Origin: Fusibacter_D sp033549245
GTDB lineage: Bacteria; Bacillota; Clostridia; Peptostreptococcales; Acidaminobacteraceae
Assembly (NCBI GenBank): GCA_033549245.1
Contig: JAWSUW010000001.1
Coordinates: 21,023 to 85,022, forward strand
Length of the DNA: 64,000 bases
Direction: 5' to 3'
Positions 6,551 through 15,303 of the stretch are shown here, in pieces. Position 1 is the stretch's first letter, and each line of letters starts with the position of its first letter. The translations under genes were made by a program, and so were the position numbers. The notes under the pieces are model-generated. The model saw only the letters and a list, made by a program, of their open reading frames with translations, ran no database searches and was not told where the DNA came from.

Positions 6551-9175
6551 ATGAAAAAAATGGGACTAAATGAAATCAGAAAAGCTTTTTTGGATTTTTA
6601 TGAGGAAAAAGGACACTACGTGTCAGCCTCCTATCCACTAGTACCACTGAATGACAAAAGTTTGCTGCTCGTTAATGCGGGAATGCAACCCCTTAAGAAT
6701 TATTTCACCGGTATTGAGACACCTCCAAATGTGCGTATGGCCACTTGTCAAAAGTGTATTCGTACTGGTGACATTGAAAATGTCGGTGTGACCGCAAGAC
6801 ATGCGACTTTTTTTGAAATGCTTGGAAACTTCTCTTTTGGAGATTATTTTAAAGAAGGCGCAATCAAATTGAGTTGGGAGTTCATCACAGAGGTTCTTGA
6901 AATGCCGGTGGACCTTCTTTGGCCATCTGTATATCATGAGGACGATGAAGCGTTTGCAATATGGAGAGATGTTATAGGTGTCCCTGAGGAGAAAATTGTC
7001 AGACTCGGCAAAGCGGATAATTTCTGGGAAATCGGAACTGGCCCATGTGGTCCTTGTTCAGAGATCTATTTTGATCGCGGTGAAGCATTTGGTTGTGGAG
7101 ATCCGGACTGCAAACCCGGCTGTGAATGTGAACGTTATCTAGAGTTTTGGAACCTCGTTTTCACTCAATTCAATAGAGATGAAAACGGCAACTATACAGA
7201 TCTTGAAAAGAAAAACATAGACACGGGAATGGGGCTTGAGCGTATTGCATGTATCATGCAGGATGTGGATTCCATATTCGAAGTGGACACCATCAAACTC
7301 ATCCGTGACAAAGTCATCGAAATGTCAGGCGTCACTTATGGTAAAGACCGTAAAACGGATATTTCCGTCAGAATCATCACAGACCATATCAAAGCTGTGA
7401 CCTTCATGGTTGGCGATGGCATCATGCCAAACAACGAAGGAAGAGGATATGTGCTCAGAAGACTTCTCAGAAGAGCTTCAAGACATGCAAAAATGATCGG
7501 TATGTCAGGAGCGGTACTCACAATTCTCGTGGATACTGTTATAGAGGCTTATGGTGTGAGCTATGAGAATCTGATTGAAAGAAAAGACTACATCAAAAAA
7601 ATAATAGCAATTGAAGAAGAGCGTTTTCAGTCCACCATCGATCAAGGACTTACCATCCTCACCGAATACATGGATGAACTTAAAACAACTGGAAAGACTG
7701 AACTCAGTGGTGAGAACGCATTCCGTTTATATGACACCTATGGATTCCCGCTTGAACTCACCAAAGAGATTTTGGATGAATACGAACTTACTATTGATGA
7801 AGAATCCTTTGTGGAGCAAATGACCGCTCAAAGAGAGCGTGCACGTGCCGCAAGAGGTAGTGGAGACGAACTGGGTTGGGCGAGTGATGCTGTAAGTCAA
7901 CTGCCTAAGGAGATTCAGTCGAGATTCGATGGTTACAACAAACTCTCCATGCCGTCCACAGTGACCGCAATAGTCGCTGAAGTCACACTTGAAGAAGCAT
8001 TTGAGGGAATGGAAGTTTCCTTCATTCTTGATGAGACGCCGTTTTATCCTGAAGGTGGCGGACAAGTCGGCGATGTCGGTATCCTCATGACGGACTCGTT
8101 CACTGCTGAAGTGATCGAGACTAAAAAAGGTGTTGGCAACAGAATCGTCCACCATGCCACTGTCACTAAAGGTAAAATCAAAGTAGGAGAAAAAGTTGAA
8201 GCTATTGTGGATTTGACCACACGTATGGCTACAGCGAGAAATCATTCAGCTACACATTTACTCCACAAAGCACTTAGAGAGCTTCTTGGAACACATGTTG
8301 AACAAGCTGGATCGATGGTCAGCCCAGAGAGACTCAGATTTGACTTCTCTCATTTTGAACCTATATCCGGTGCAGATATCAAAGCCATTGAAAAAATGGT
8401 CAACAAACAAGTATTCAGAGCTTTGAACATAGCTACTGAGGAAATGGATATCGAATCAGCAAAAAACAAAGGTGCAATGGCTCTTTTCGGTGAGAAATAC
8501 GGTGATTCGGTACGGGTTGTCACAATGGGCGACTACAGCGTTGAACTCTGCGGTGGAACTCACCTTAAAAACACTTCTGAAATCGGCATGTTCAAAATCA
8601 CTTCAGAAACAGGTGTGGCTGCTGGCGTGAGACGAATAGAAGCGACCACGGGAGAAAACGTTTATAATTTGTTAACACAATATGAAGCAAAAATTCAAAG
8701 TGTTTCTGATATCCTAAAGACTACTGTACAAGATGTGGAAAACAAAGCGGAAAGCGTTTTGTCTGAAATAAAGGGACTCAACCGTGAAAACGAGCAACTT
8801 AAAAACAAACTCGCAAAAAGCTCGCTTGCAGACATCATAGAGCACGTGACCGTGATCAATGGAATTCACATCGTCACTGCGAAATTCGCTGGAATCGATA
8901 TGAATACGCTTAGAAATATGGGCGACCAGCTTAAAAACAAGTGGGATTCCAGCGTGGTGGTACTTGCCAACGATGCTGGTGACAAGGTTGAACTTCTTGC
9001 CATGGTATCAGACGCTGCCATCAAAAATGGGGCACATGCCGGCAATATCATCAGAGAAGTAGCTAAAATCACCGGCGGTGGTGGCGGCGGAAAGCCTAAC
9101 ATGGCTCAAGCCGGTGGCAAGGATGCAGAAAAAATTGATGAAGCTTTACAAAAAGTTTATGCATTATTGTCCTAA
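6551..9175 (+). CDS. alaS: Alanyl-tRNA synthetase
   Basis: An 874-residue class II synthetase that charges tRNA-Ala and edits Ser/Gly-tRNA-Ala. The N-terminal catalytic domain opens with NEIRKAFLDFYEEKGH and ATCQKC. The editing domain has the zinc ligands His565 and His569 (HSATH) and Cys667 and His671 (CGGTH). The C-terminal DHHA1 domain ends in the glycine-rich GGGGGGKPNMAQAGG loop. Length is normal. A GGGGAGG ribosome site precedes the ATG. Expression is set by the T-box leader at 6285-6521. An extra cysteine-rich insert (about residues 180-198, CGDPDCKPGCECE) is common in clostridial AlaRS. Confidence 0.98.
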   Translation: MKKMGLNEIRKAFLDFYEEKGHYVSASYPLVPLNDKSLLLVNAGMQPLKNYFTGIETPPNVRMATCQKCIRTGDIENVGVTARHATFFEMLGNFSFGDYFKEGAIKLSWEFITEVLEMPVDLLWPSVYHEDDEAFAIWRDVIGVPEEKIVRLGKADNFWEIGTGPCGPCSEIYFDRGEAFGCGDPDCKPGCECERYLEFWNLVFTQFNRDENGNYTDLEKKNIDTGMGLERIACIMQDVDSIFEVDTIKLIRDKVIEMSGVTYGKDRKTDISVRIITDHIKAVTFMVGDGIMPNNEGRGYVLRRLLRRASRHAKMIGMSGAVLTILVDTVIEAYGVSYENLIERKDYIKKIIAIEEERFQSTIDQGLTILTEYMDELKTTGKTELSGENAFRLYDTYGFPLELTKEILDEYELTIDEESFVEQMTAQRERARAARGSGDELGWASDAVSQLPKEIQSRFDGYNKLSMPSTVTAIVAEVTLEEAFEGMEVSFILDETPFYPEGGGQVGDVGILMTDSFTAEVIETKKGVGNRIVHHATVTKGKIKVGEKVEAIVDLTTRMATARNHSATHLLHKALRELLGTHVEQAGSMVSPERLRFDFSHFEPISGADIKAIEKMVNKQVFRALNIATEEMDIESAKNKGAMALFGEKYGDSVRVVTMGDYSVELCGGTHLKNTSEIGMFKITSETGVAAGVRRIEATTGENVYNLLTQYEAKIQSVSDILKTTVQDVENKAESVLSEIKGLNRENEQLKNKLAKSSLADIIEHVTVINGIHIVTAKFAGIDMNTLRNMGDQLKNKWDSSVVVLANDAGDKVELLAMVSDAAIKNGAHAGNIIREVAKITGGGGGGKPNMAQAGGKDAEKIDEALQKVYALLS

Positions 9176-9213
9176 AAAGGGTATAATGACACCATACAAA
9201 GGGGGTTGTTATC

Positions 9214-9468
9214 ATGAATAATACTAGAAAATTCAGCGTTGAGGAATTCCTTGAACAAGGCGATCAAAAGGATATTCTGCTATATGTTTACAACGCATTG
9301 GAAGAAAAGGGATATAATCCCGTCAACCAACTCGTAGGATACCTCATTACCGGAGATCCGACCTATATCACAACTTTCAATGACGCTCGTACTATGATCA
9401 AAAAAATTGAACGTGATGAAATCCTCGAAGAATTGGTGACTCATTATATCGACAGTCATAAAAAATGA
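9214..9468 (+). CDS. IreB family regulatory protein (UPF0297)
   Basis: An 84-residue cytoplasmic protein of the UPF0297/DUF965 family. The conserved core is EKGYNPVNQLVGYLITGDPTYI followed by NDAR and RDEILEELV. In Enterococcus faecalis the homologue IreB is phosphorylated by the PASTA kinase IreK and lowers cephalosporin resistance. The N-terminal threonine region, where IreB is phosphorylated, is present but the exact sites cannot be assigned. Location between alaS and ruvX is the standard Firmicute order. It overlaps the following reductase gene by four bases, so the two are probably translated together. Confidence 0.9.
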   Translation: MNNTRKFSVEEFLEQGDQKDILLYVYNALEEKGYNPVNQLVGYLITGDPTYITTFNDARTMIKKIERDEILEELVTHYIDSHKK

Positions 9469-10415
9469 TATACAATGAACTTGGAAATACAGGAATCAAA
9501 GTTTCAAAAATCTGTTTCGGCAGTTTGACGATGGGCCCTCTCCAACGCAATTTAAGCGTTTCAGAGGGCGCATCCTTAATCGAGTATGCATTCGAAAAGG
9601 GCGTCAATTTCATTGATACCGCGGAACTGTACGAAACCAATGCGCATATCGCCAAAGCGCTGAAAACAATCCCAAGAGATGAATTCGTCATCGCCAGCAA
9701 GTGTTACGCCTATTCGGCGGAAACAGCAGAGCAAAGCCTTGGAAAAGCACTGAAGGAACTTGAAACCGATTATTTGGATGTGTTCATGTTGCATGAACAG
9801 ATGAGTGTCCATACGATTAAAGGCCATTATGAGGCTATAGAATATTTACTCAGAATGAAAGAAAAAGGTGTTATCAGGGCTTTTGGTATATCAACACATT
9901 ATGTGGAAGCCGTCCGCGCTGCACTCAGGTATCCTGAAATTGAGGTGATTCACCCGATTGTCAATATAAATGGACTCGGGATACAAGATGGATCAATGGC
10001 GGATATGGAAACTGCACTGAAAACATTTAAGAGTAATGGTGGTGGCATATTTGGCATGAAACCGCTCGGTGGTGGAAATCTTCTTTCCTCAATCGACGCT
10101 TGTTTTGATTTTGTGCTGGGTAGAGATTATTTGGATGCCATCGCTTTTGGCATGCAAAGCCGAGATGAAATTGATTACAATGTCAACCGGATCCTAGGTG
10201 AACCGATTGATTTGAACTTAAAAAACACACTAATGAAGCAGAAAAAATCTCTTCAAATCGCTGAATGGTGCACGAAGTGTGGGGCATGTATAAAAAAATG
10301 CGACCACAAGGCACTGAGTATGGGATCTGATGGAGTGGAAATCGATAGGTCGAGATGCGTACTTTGTGGGTATTGCGCCTCTGTATGCCCTGAATTCTGC
10401 ATAAAAGTGTATTAA
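9465..10415 (+). CDS. Aldo/keto reductase with C-terminal 2[4Fe-4S] ferredoxin domain
   Basis: A 316-residue fusion. Residues 1-250 form an aldo/keto reductase barrel with the tetrad Asp51, Tyr56, Lys79 and His110. Residues 269-312 form a ferredoxin-type domain with two CxxCxxCxxxC motifs: Cys269/272/275/279 and Cys298/301/304/308. Such proteins are common in anaerobes and presumably couple NAD(P)H or ferredoxin to reduction of a carbonyl, but no substrate is known. It starts inside the ireB stop codon (ATGA overlap). It is an addition to the usual ireB-ruvX pair, so it may be a lineage-specific insertion in the operon. Confidence 0.88.
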   Translation: MIYNELGNTGIKVSKICFGSLTMGPLQRNLSVSEGASLIEYAFEKGVNFIDTAELYETNAHIAKALKTIPRDEFVIASKCYAYSAETAEQSLGKALKELETDYLDVFMLHEQMSVHTIKGHYEAIEYLLRMKEKGVIRAFGISTHYVEAVRAALRYPEIEVIHPIVNINGLGIQDGSMADMETALKTFKSNGGGIFGMKPLGGGNLLSSIDACFDFVLGRDYLDAIAFGMQSRDEIDYNVNRILGEPIDLNLKNTLMKQKKSLQIAEWCTKCGACIKKCDHKALSMGSDGVEIDRSRCVLCGYCASVCPEFCIKVY

Positions 10416-10461
10416 AGATTGTTTGTTATCATCAAATGAGATATACTGGAGGATATGGTTA

Positions 10462-10902
10462 ATGAGAATAATGGGTTTGGACGTTGGCGACAAAAAGATT
10501 GGTGTGGCCATCAGTGACTCGCTTTTGATCACAGCACAAGGTAAGGAAACCCTTTTTCGTGAATCCTTAAAAGTGGATCTCGATAAGTTGATTGAATATA
10601 TCAATGAGTATGATGTGCATAAGATTGTGGTAGGTATGCCGCTCAACATGAACGGGTCCCTTGGACCACAAGGTGAAAAGACAAAGCAATTTGTCGCTAA
10701 ATTAGAAAAAAAATTGATTCATTCCACACGTATTGATCGTGAAATCGAAATTGTATATTGGGACGAACGAATGACGACGATGGGTGCAACCCGTAGTTTG
10801 ATCGAAACGGACATGAGCCGCAAGAAACGAAAAGGTGTTGTAGACACAGTCGCGGCGGTATTGATTTTACAAGGTTATCTGGATGGAAATAGAATGGTTT
10901 AA
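10462..10902 (+). CDS. ruvX: Holliday junction resolvase-like YqgF (RuvX)
   Basis: A 146-residue RNase H-fold nuclease of the YqgF/RuvX family, implicated in pre-16S rRNA 5' maturation and proposed as a Holliday-junction resolvase. The N-terminus MRIMGLDVGDKKIGVAISD carries the first catalytic aspartate, and the conserved VGMPLNMNG and WDERMTT motifs follow. The start at 10462 has a CTGGAGGA ribosome site; an upstream in-frame ATG at 10423 would add an unconserved 13 residues. It is the standard partner of ireB and DUF1292. Confidence 0.93.
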   Translation: MRIMGLDVGDKKIGVAISDSLLITAQGKETLFRESLKVDLDKLIEYINEYDVHKIVVGMPLNMNGSLGPQGEKTKQFVAKLEKKLIHSTRIDREIEIVYWDERMTTMGATRSLIETDMSRKKRKGVVDTVAAVLILQGYLDGNRMV

Positions 10903-10928
10903 AAAATAAATTTTAGAAGAGGTGTTTA

Positions 10929-11237
10929 ATGAAAAAAGAAGAGAGTTTGTTCGAAGTGGTTTATGACCAAGATCACGAGCATGAAGAGAGTGACGTAGTG
11001 GAATTGTTCGATGAGAACGGCGTGGCTGTGAAGTTCAACATCATTGCCAACCTTGAACTGGACGATCAAGAGTATGCGATCCTTTCAAATGTGAACGATG
11101 AAGAAGAAGTGCTTATTTTCAAAGTAATGGAAGAAAACGATGAATTTGTTTTTGAAAGCATTGAAAACGAAGAGGAACTGGATGCTGTAATTGAAGCATA
11201 CAATGAACTATTGGATGAAGAAGAAATAGAAGAATAG
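10929..11237 (+). CDS. DUF1292 (YrzB-like) acidic protein
   Basis: A 102-residue, strongly acidic cytoplasmic protein of family DUF1292. The recognisable core is DENGVAVKFNIIANLELDDQEYAIL followed by a long run of Glu/Asp. It ends in a DEEEIEE tail. It lies directly after ruvX, as in other Firmicutes (B. subtilis yrzB). The function is unknown in the family. Confidence 0.9.
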   Translation: MKKEESLFEVVYDQDHEHEESDVVELFDENGVAVKFNIIANLELDDQEYAILSNVNDEEEVLIFKVMEENDEFVFESIENEEELDAVIEAYNELLDEEEIEE

Positions 11238-11246
11238 GCTGGATAT

Positions 11247-11267
11247 ACCACTTCTGTGTGGTAAAAT
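11247..11267 (+). promoter_or_regulatory. fur promoter -10 region with overlapping inverted repeat
   Basis: An extended -10 box, TGG then TAAAAT at 11262-11267, is overlapped by the inverted repeat ACCAC (11247-11251) / GTGGT (11258-11262). No good -35 box is present, as is usual for extended -10 promoters. The repeat could be an operator; it does not look like a Fur box. Confidence 0.5.
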
Positions 11268-11299
11268 GATTAAAAGAATTTAAGTGCTGAGGTGTTTAT

Positions 11300-11743
11300 A
11301 TGGATTCGTGTCATGATGGATATAAGAAAAAATTAAAAGAGGCCGGTTACAAACTGACGCCTCAAAGAATTGCGATTATTAATGTCATAGCTGAAAATAA
11401 AGGTGAACATCTAAGTACTGAGGAAATATATGATATTGTAAAGCAAAGGAATCCTGAAATGGGATTGGCAACTGTTTATAGAACACTACAAATGTTGGAT
11501 GAGCTGGAAGTCGTATCCTCTCTTAATTTAGAGGACGGCTGCATTCGTTATGAACTTTATTGTGACGACGGAGCTCACAACCATCACCATCTGATTTGTA
11601 CTAGATGTGGTGATGTGCTTGAAGTAGAAGGCGATTTACTCGAACAATTGGAACTTAAAATTGAAAGCGAATACGATTTCAAGATTGTCGATCATAAATT
11701 GAAATTCTACGGAATATGCAAGAAATGTAAAAACCTTGTTTAG
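11300..11743 (+). CDS. fur: Ferric uptake regulator family repressor
   Basis: A 147-residue Fur-family repressor: N-terminal winged HTH (GYKLTPQRIAI, then LATVYRTLQML) and C-terminal dimerisation domain with the structural zinc cysteines Cys100/Cys103 and Cys140/Cys143 and a His94-97 stretch. The segment after CxxCG reads VLEVEGDLLEQLE, close to the Fur of B. subtilis, with Glu where PerR has its iron-binding Asp104. This favours a true Fur over PerR. Zur remains possible. It has its own promoter and terminator, so it is probably monocistronic between DUF1292 and rnj. Confidence 0.85.
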   Translation: MDSCHDGYKKKLKEAGYKLTPQRIAIINVIAENKGEHLSTEEIYDIVKQRNPEMGLATVYRTLQMLDELEVVSSLNLEDGCIRYELYCDDGAHNHHHLICTRCGDVLEVEGDLLEQLELKIESEYDFKIVDHKLKFYGICKKCKNLV

Positions 11744-11759
11744 TACAGGGTTTATTTTT
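11731..11759 (+). terminator. Terminator of fur
   Basis: An 8-bp stem (11731-11738 with 11746-11753, one T-G pair) that overlaps the fur stop codon, followed by ATTTTT. Confidence 0.65.
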
Positions 11760-11819
11760 CGTAAATAGCAAATCACAACTGGAACCTTTGTCATAATGAT
11801 CTTAAACGTTTAGCAGGAT

Positions 11820-11847
11820 CGGACAATATTAGCGCTAAACATATAAT
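11820..11847 (+). promoter_or_regulatory. Promoter of rnj with a palindrome in the spacer
   Basis: TATAAT at 11842-11847 with CGGACA at 11820-11825 (16-base spacer). The perfect palindrome TTAGCGCTAA (11829-11838) lies inside the spacer, and a second one, TAAACGTTTA (11803-11812), lies just upstream. Operator function is inferred only. Confidence 0.5.
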
Positions 11848-11863
11848 ATTACGAGGTGTAAAT

Positions 11864-13591
11864 ATGACAAACCAAAAACCGAACAACAATTTCAAGAAAA
11901 AAAGAACCAACAAACCAAAAGAGAACCTGGAAGAGAATTTAGTGACAAGCTTAGATTCATCCCTGAAAATCATTCCTCTGGGAGGTCTAGAGGAAATCGG
12001 CAAAAACATGACAGTGTACCAATATGAAGATGATATCGTTATCGTAGACTGCGGTATGGCTTTCCCTGAAGATGAACTTCTCGGAATCGACGTCGTTATT
12101 CCGGACATCACTTACCTCAAGAGAAACGCATCTAAAATCAGAGGAATCGTTTTGACGCATGGTCATGAGGACCATATCGGTTCATTGCCGTATTTCCTGA
12201 AGGAAATCAATGTACCGATTTACGGGACCCGTCTGACACTAGGACTTGTTGAAAACAAGATGAAGGAGCACAGACTGAATCCAAAACTCATCACCATCGC
12301 ACCTGGAGATCACATCAAGCTTGGTGTATTCGATCTGGAACCGGTAAGAGTGTGTCATAGTATAGCGGATGCCGTAGCATACGCAATCACAACACCTCAC
12401 GGAGTAATCGTTCATACGGGTGATTTCAAAATTGATTTTACTCCTATAGATGGTCAAACTACAGACCTCCATCGTTTTGCAGAACTAGGACGTGCAGGTG
12501 TGCTTGCCCTTCTTGCGGACAGCACAAACGTGGTCAGAGAAGGTTATACCATGTCCGAAGTCACTGTTGGTGACACTTTTGAACAAATTTTCAGACACGC
12601 GACATCAAGAATCATAGTAGCCTCATTTTCATCCAATATCCACAGAGTCCAACAAGTTGTGAATGCGGCGAGTATGAACAACAGAAAAGTGGCATTCTCT
12701 GGAAGAAGCATGGTCAATGTATCCAATGTCGCTATGAATCTTGGGTATCTGAAAGTCGATGAGGACATGTTGATCGACATCAAAGACATCGACAGATATC
12801 CTGACAATGAGCTAGTGGTCATAACAACGGGGTCACAAGGTGAGCCGATGAGTGCTTTAGCCAGAATGGCAAACTCTGAGCATAGAAACATGGAAATCAG
12901 AAAAGGTGACCTGGTCATCTTATCTTCATCCGCTATCCCCGGCAATGAAAAGTCGGTTTACAGAATCATCAATCAACTCACTAAAAAAGGTGCGACTATG
13001 ATCTATGAGTCGCTTGCTGACGTACACGTTTCCGGTCACGCTAAAGCGGAAGAACTTAAATTGATGCATTCGCTTGTCAAACCTAAATACTTTATGCCTG
13101 TGCATGGCGAATCCGTTCACCTTGAGAGACATAAAGAGCTTGCGATCGATCTTGGAATGAACGACAAAGATGTATTCATTCTTGCTAACGGCAACGTTCT
13201 GGAATTTGATGGTACCAGCGCCAAATTGGCAAAATCCGTCCCATCAGGACGCGTCTTCATCGACGGACTTGGAGTTGGTGACGTAGGCAACATAGTGCTC
13301 AGAGACAGAAAGCATCTTTCTGAGGATGGCTTGATCATCATCGTAGTCGCCATCTCAAGCGCCACTGGTGAAGTCATCAACGGACCGGACCTCATTTCCA
13401 GAGGATTCGTCTATGTCAGAGAATCTGAAACTTTGATGGAAAGTGCCCGTGCGGTTGTGGATGCGGAACTGAAAAAATGCTACGAAAAGAACATCAAAGA
13501 CTGGGCTTCACTGAAGTCATCCGTCAGAGATGCACTCAGCCAAAACACAAAGCGTTCACCAATGATTTTACCGGTTTTCATGGAAGTTTAA
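11864..13591 (+). CDS. rnj: Ribonuclease J
   Basis: A 575-residue metallo-beta-lactamase/beta-CASP ribonuclease with 5'-to-3' exonuclease and endonuclease activity in mRNA decay and rRNA maturation. The zinc motif THGHEDHIG gives His99, His101, Asp103 and His104. The beta-CASP part (SFSSNIHRVQQV and the ISSATGEV region) and the C-terminal domain follow. An N-terminal basic, Asn/Lys-rich extension of about 30 residues precedes the conserved start IIPLGGLEEIGKNM. Only one RNase J gene is seen here, so J1 versus J2 is not assigned. It has its own promoter. Confidence 0.95.
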   Translation: MTNQKPNNNFKKKRTNKPKENLEENLVTSLDSSLKIIPLGGLEEIGKNMTVYQYEDDIVIVDCGMAFPEDELLGIDVVIPDITYLKRNASKIRGIVLTHGHEDHIGSLPYFLKEINVPIYGTRLTLGLVENKMKEHRLNPKLITIAPGDHIKLGVFDLEPVRVCHSIADAVAYAITTPHGVIVHTGDFKIDFTPIDGQTTDLHRFAELGRAGVLALLADSTNVVREGYTMSEVTVGDTFEQIFRHATSRIIVASFSSNIHRVQQVVNAASMNNRKVAFSGRSMVNVSNVAMNLGYLKVDEDMLIDIKDIDRYPDNELVVITTGSQGEPMSALARMANSEHRNMEIRKGDLVILSSSAIPGNEKSVYRIINQLTKKGATMIYESLADVHVSGHAKAEELKLMHSLVKPKYFMPVHGESVHLERHKELAIDLGMNDKDVFILANGNVLEFDGTSAKLAKSVPSGRVFIDGLGVGDVGNIVLRDRKHLSEDGLIIIVVAISSATGEVINGPDLISRGFVYVRESETLMESARAVVDAELKKCYEKNIKDWASLKSSVRDALSQNTKRSPMILPVFMEV

Positions 13592-13616
13592 AAACCACTG
13601 AATATGGGGGAAATAA

Positions 13617-14627
13617 ATGAAAAAAATAATATTGGTACTGATTTTGATGGTCACACTTTCGCTAATGTCGGGGTGTGCATCTGTCCTTGAAAAATATAAC
13701 GGACCTGTGGATGAAAGCGACACAAGCACATTTGTGGTCACTGTAGCTCCGGGTTCGAGCACTACCGGTATAGCCAATCTTTTGTATGAGGAAGGGTTGA
13801 TTCAAAATGTCAACGCTTTCAAAGCAAAGGTAAAACTGCTTGAAGTGGACGGTCAGATGAAGGCGGGAGATTACATGCTCTCACCTTCTATGTCTGCCGA
13901 GACCATTATTGATAAACTGGTGGATGGAGAAATTTTCGTTGAAACCAACAAATTCACAATTCCTGAGGGCTATGAGATCAGACAAATTGTCGACAAACTC
14001 GTGGAACAAGGTATTGTGGATCGTGATGTTTTCATGGATGTTCTCGAAAATCATCCTTTTGACTATGCTTTCCTCGAAGGTGTGGATCGAAGTAAAAAGC
14101 TTGAAGGCTACCTGTTCCCGGACACTTATGAAGTTCTAAAGAGTGCCGATGAGGTCGCAATAGTCGATAGAATGCTCAAAAGATTCGGTGAAGTATTCAA
14201 ACCCGAGTATTATGATCGAGCAACGGAACTTGGTATGACGGTTGATGAAGTGGTGACACTGGCTTCCATCATTGAGCGTGAGGCTCGTGTGGCTGAAGAA
14301 TTTGAAATCGTATCCAGCGTGTTTCATAACCGCATGGAAATCGGTATGGCACTACAGTCATGCGCTACGGTTCAATACATTTTACAGGAACGTAAACCTG
14401 TTTTGTCTTTTGCAGATACAGAGATTAAAGACCCATACAACACCTATATCAATGCGGGGCTTACTCCGTCACCTATAGCTTCACCGGGTGAACTTGCCAT
14501 CAAGTCGGCTCTTTATCCCGCTGAAACAAATTATCTTTATTTTGTGACCACTGAAAAGAATGATGGCACCCACTACTTCAACGAAACACTAGCAGGTCAC
14601 AACAGGGATGCCAAGAAGGGAAATTGA
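13617..14627 (+). CDS. mltG: Endolytic peptidoglycan transglycosylase MltG (YceG-like)
   Basis: A 336-residue YceG/MltG protein that cleaves nascent glycan strands and so sets their length. The catalytic glutamate is Glu220 in LASIIEREAR, and the C-terminal YINAGLTPSPIASPG and HYFNETLAGHN motifs are typical. The N-terminal hydrophobic segment ends in LMSGC-A, which looks like a lipobox with Cys20, so the protein may be lipid-anchored rather than held by a transmembrane helix as in E. coli. It overlaps no gene and lies 25 bases after rnj; trmR begins five bases after its stop. Location between rnj or ruvX and trmR is the usual order. Confidence 0.92.
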   Translation: MKKIILVLILMVTLSLMSGCASVLEKYNGPVDESDTSTFVVTVAPGSSTTGIANLLYEEGLIQNVNAFKAKVKLLEVDGQMKAGDYMLSPSMSAETIIDKLVDGEIFVETNKFTIPEGYEIRQIVDKLVEQGIVDRDVFMDVLENHPFDYAFLEGVDRSKKLEGYLFPDTYEVLKSADEVAIVDRMLKRFGEVFKPEYYDRATELGMTVDEVVTLASIIEREARVAEEFEIVSSVFHNRMEIGMALQSCATVQYILQERKPVLSFADTEIKDPYNTYINAGLTPSPIASPGELAIKSALYPAETNYLYFVTTEKNDGTHYFNETLAGHNRDAKKGN

Positions 14628-14631
14628 TGAC

Positions 14632-15303
14632 ATGTCCGACCACAACATAGTCGATGAGCACGTCGAACATTATATCAGGACACTACTGCCGAAATCCACT
14701 GGACTTTTAGGCGAGCTAGAACGTTATGCAGTTGAAAACCTGGTACCGATTGTTCAGCCTGAAATTGCCCAATACCTAAAAGTGCTGATGAAAGTTCAAA
14801 AGCCTGTTAGGATTTTAGAAATCGGTACTGCAATCGGTTATTCTGCGACACTTATGGCGGAGCAGATGGATCGAGGGGTAATCGAAACCATAGAACTGAA
14901 AATGGAAATGGTGGAGAAAGCCAGTGAGACCTTTGAAAAATTGAAACTCTACAAGCCGGATGTTGAAATTATACAACACCATGGTGACGCCATATCCATC
15001 CTTGAGCAAATGAATGGTGAGTTTGACATGATCTTCATTGATGCTTCAAAAGGTCATTACAAAGCGTTTTTCGAGCTGTGTATGCCCATGTTGAAGCCGC
15101 GCGGACTGATTGTGTCGGACAATGTGCTTTACAAAGGTATGGTAGCCACCAATCTTTATCTGGTACGCAGAAAAATAACTATAGTCAAAAGAATGAGAAC
15201 CTATCTTGATTTCATATCCAATCACCCAGAACTCGACACAACAGTGCTGCCGATGGGAGATGGTTTGGCAATCAGTTACAAAAAGGAGGCCGATGGCGCA
15301 TGA
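14632..15303 (+). CDS. trmR: tRNA 5-hydroxyuridine methyltransferase-like SAM enzyme (TrmR/YrrM)
   Basis: A 223-residue class I SAM methyltransferase of the O-methyltransferase (YrrM) family. The SAM-binding motif ILEIGTAIGYSA and the metal-binding segment FIDASKGHYKAFFE are clear. In B. subtilis YrrM (TrmR) methylates 5-hydroxyuridine at tRNA position 34, and the hydroxylation step needs the U32-family proteins YrrN/YrrO. The gene overlaps a U32 gene by four bases, which supports the same role here. The start at 14632 is chosen over 14608 because it follows an AAGAAGGG ribosome site and does not overlap mltG. Confidence 0.85.
   Translation: MSDHNIVDEHVEHYIRTLLPKSTGLLGELERYAVENLVPIVQPEIAQYLKVLMKVQKPVRILEIGTAIGYSATLMAEQMDRGVIETIELKMEMVEKASETFEKLKLYKPDVEIIQHHGDAISILEQMNGEFDMIFIDASKGHYKAFFELCMPMLKPRGLIVSDNVLYKGMVATNLYLVRRKITIVKRMRTYLDFISNHPELDTTVLPMGDGLAISYKKEADGA

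Noticed and set aside
11788..11800. Fur box upstream of rnj
   Set aside because: TCATAATGA resembles part of a Fur box but the 7-1-7 inverted repeat is incomplete.
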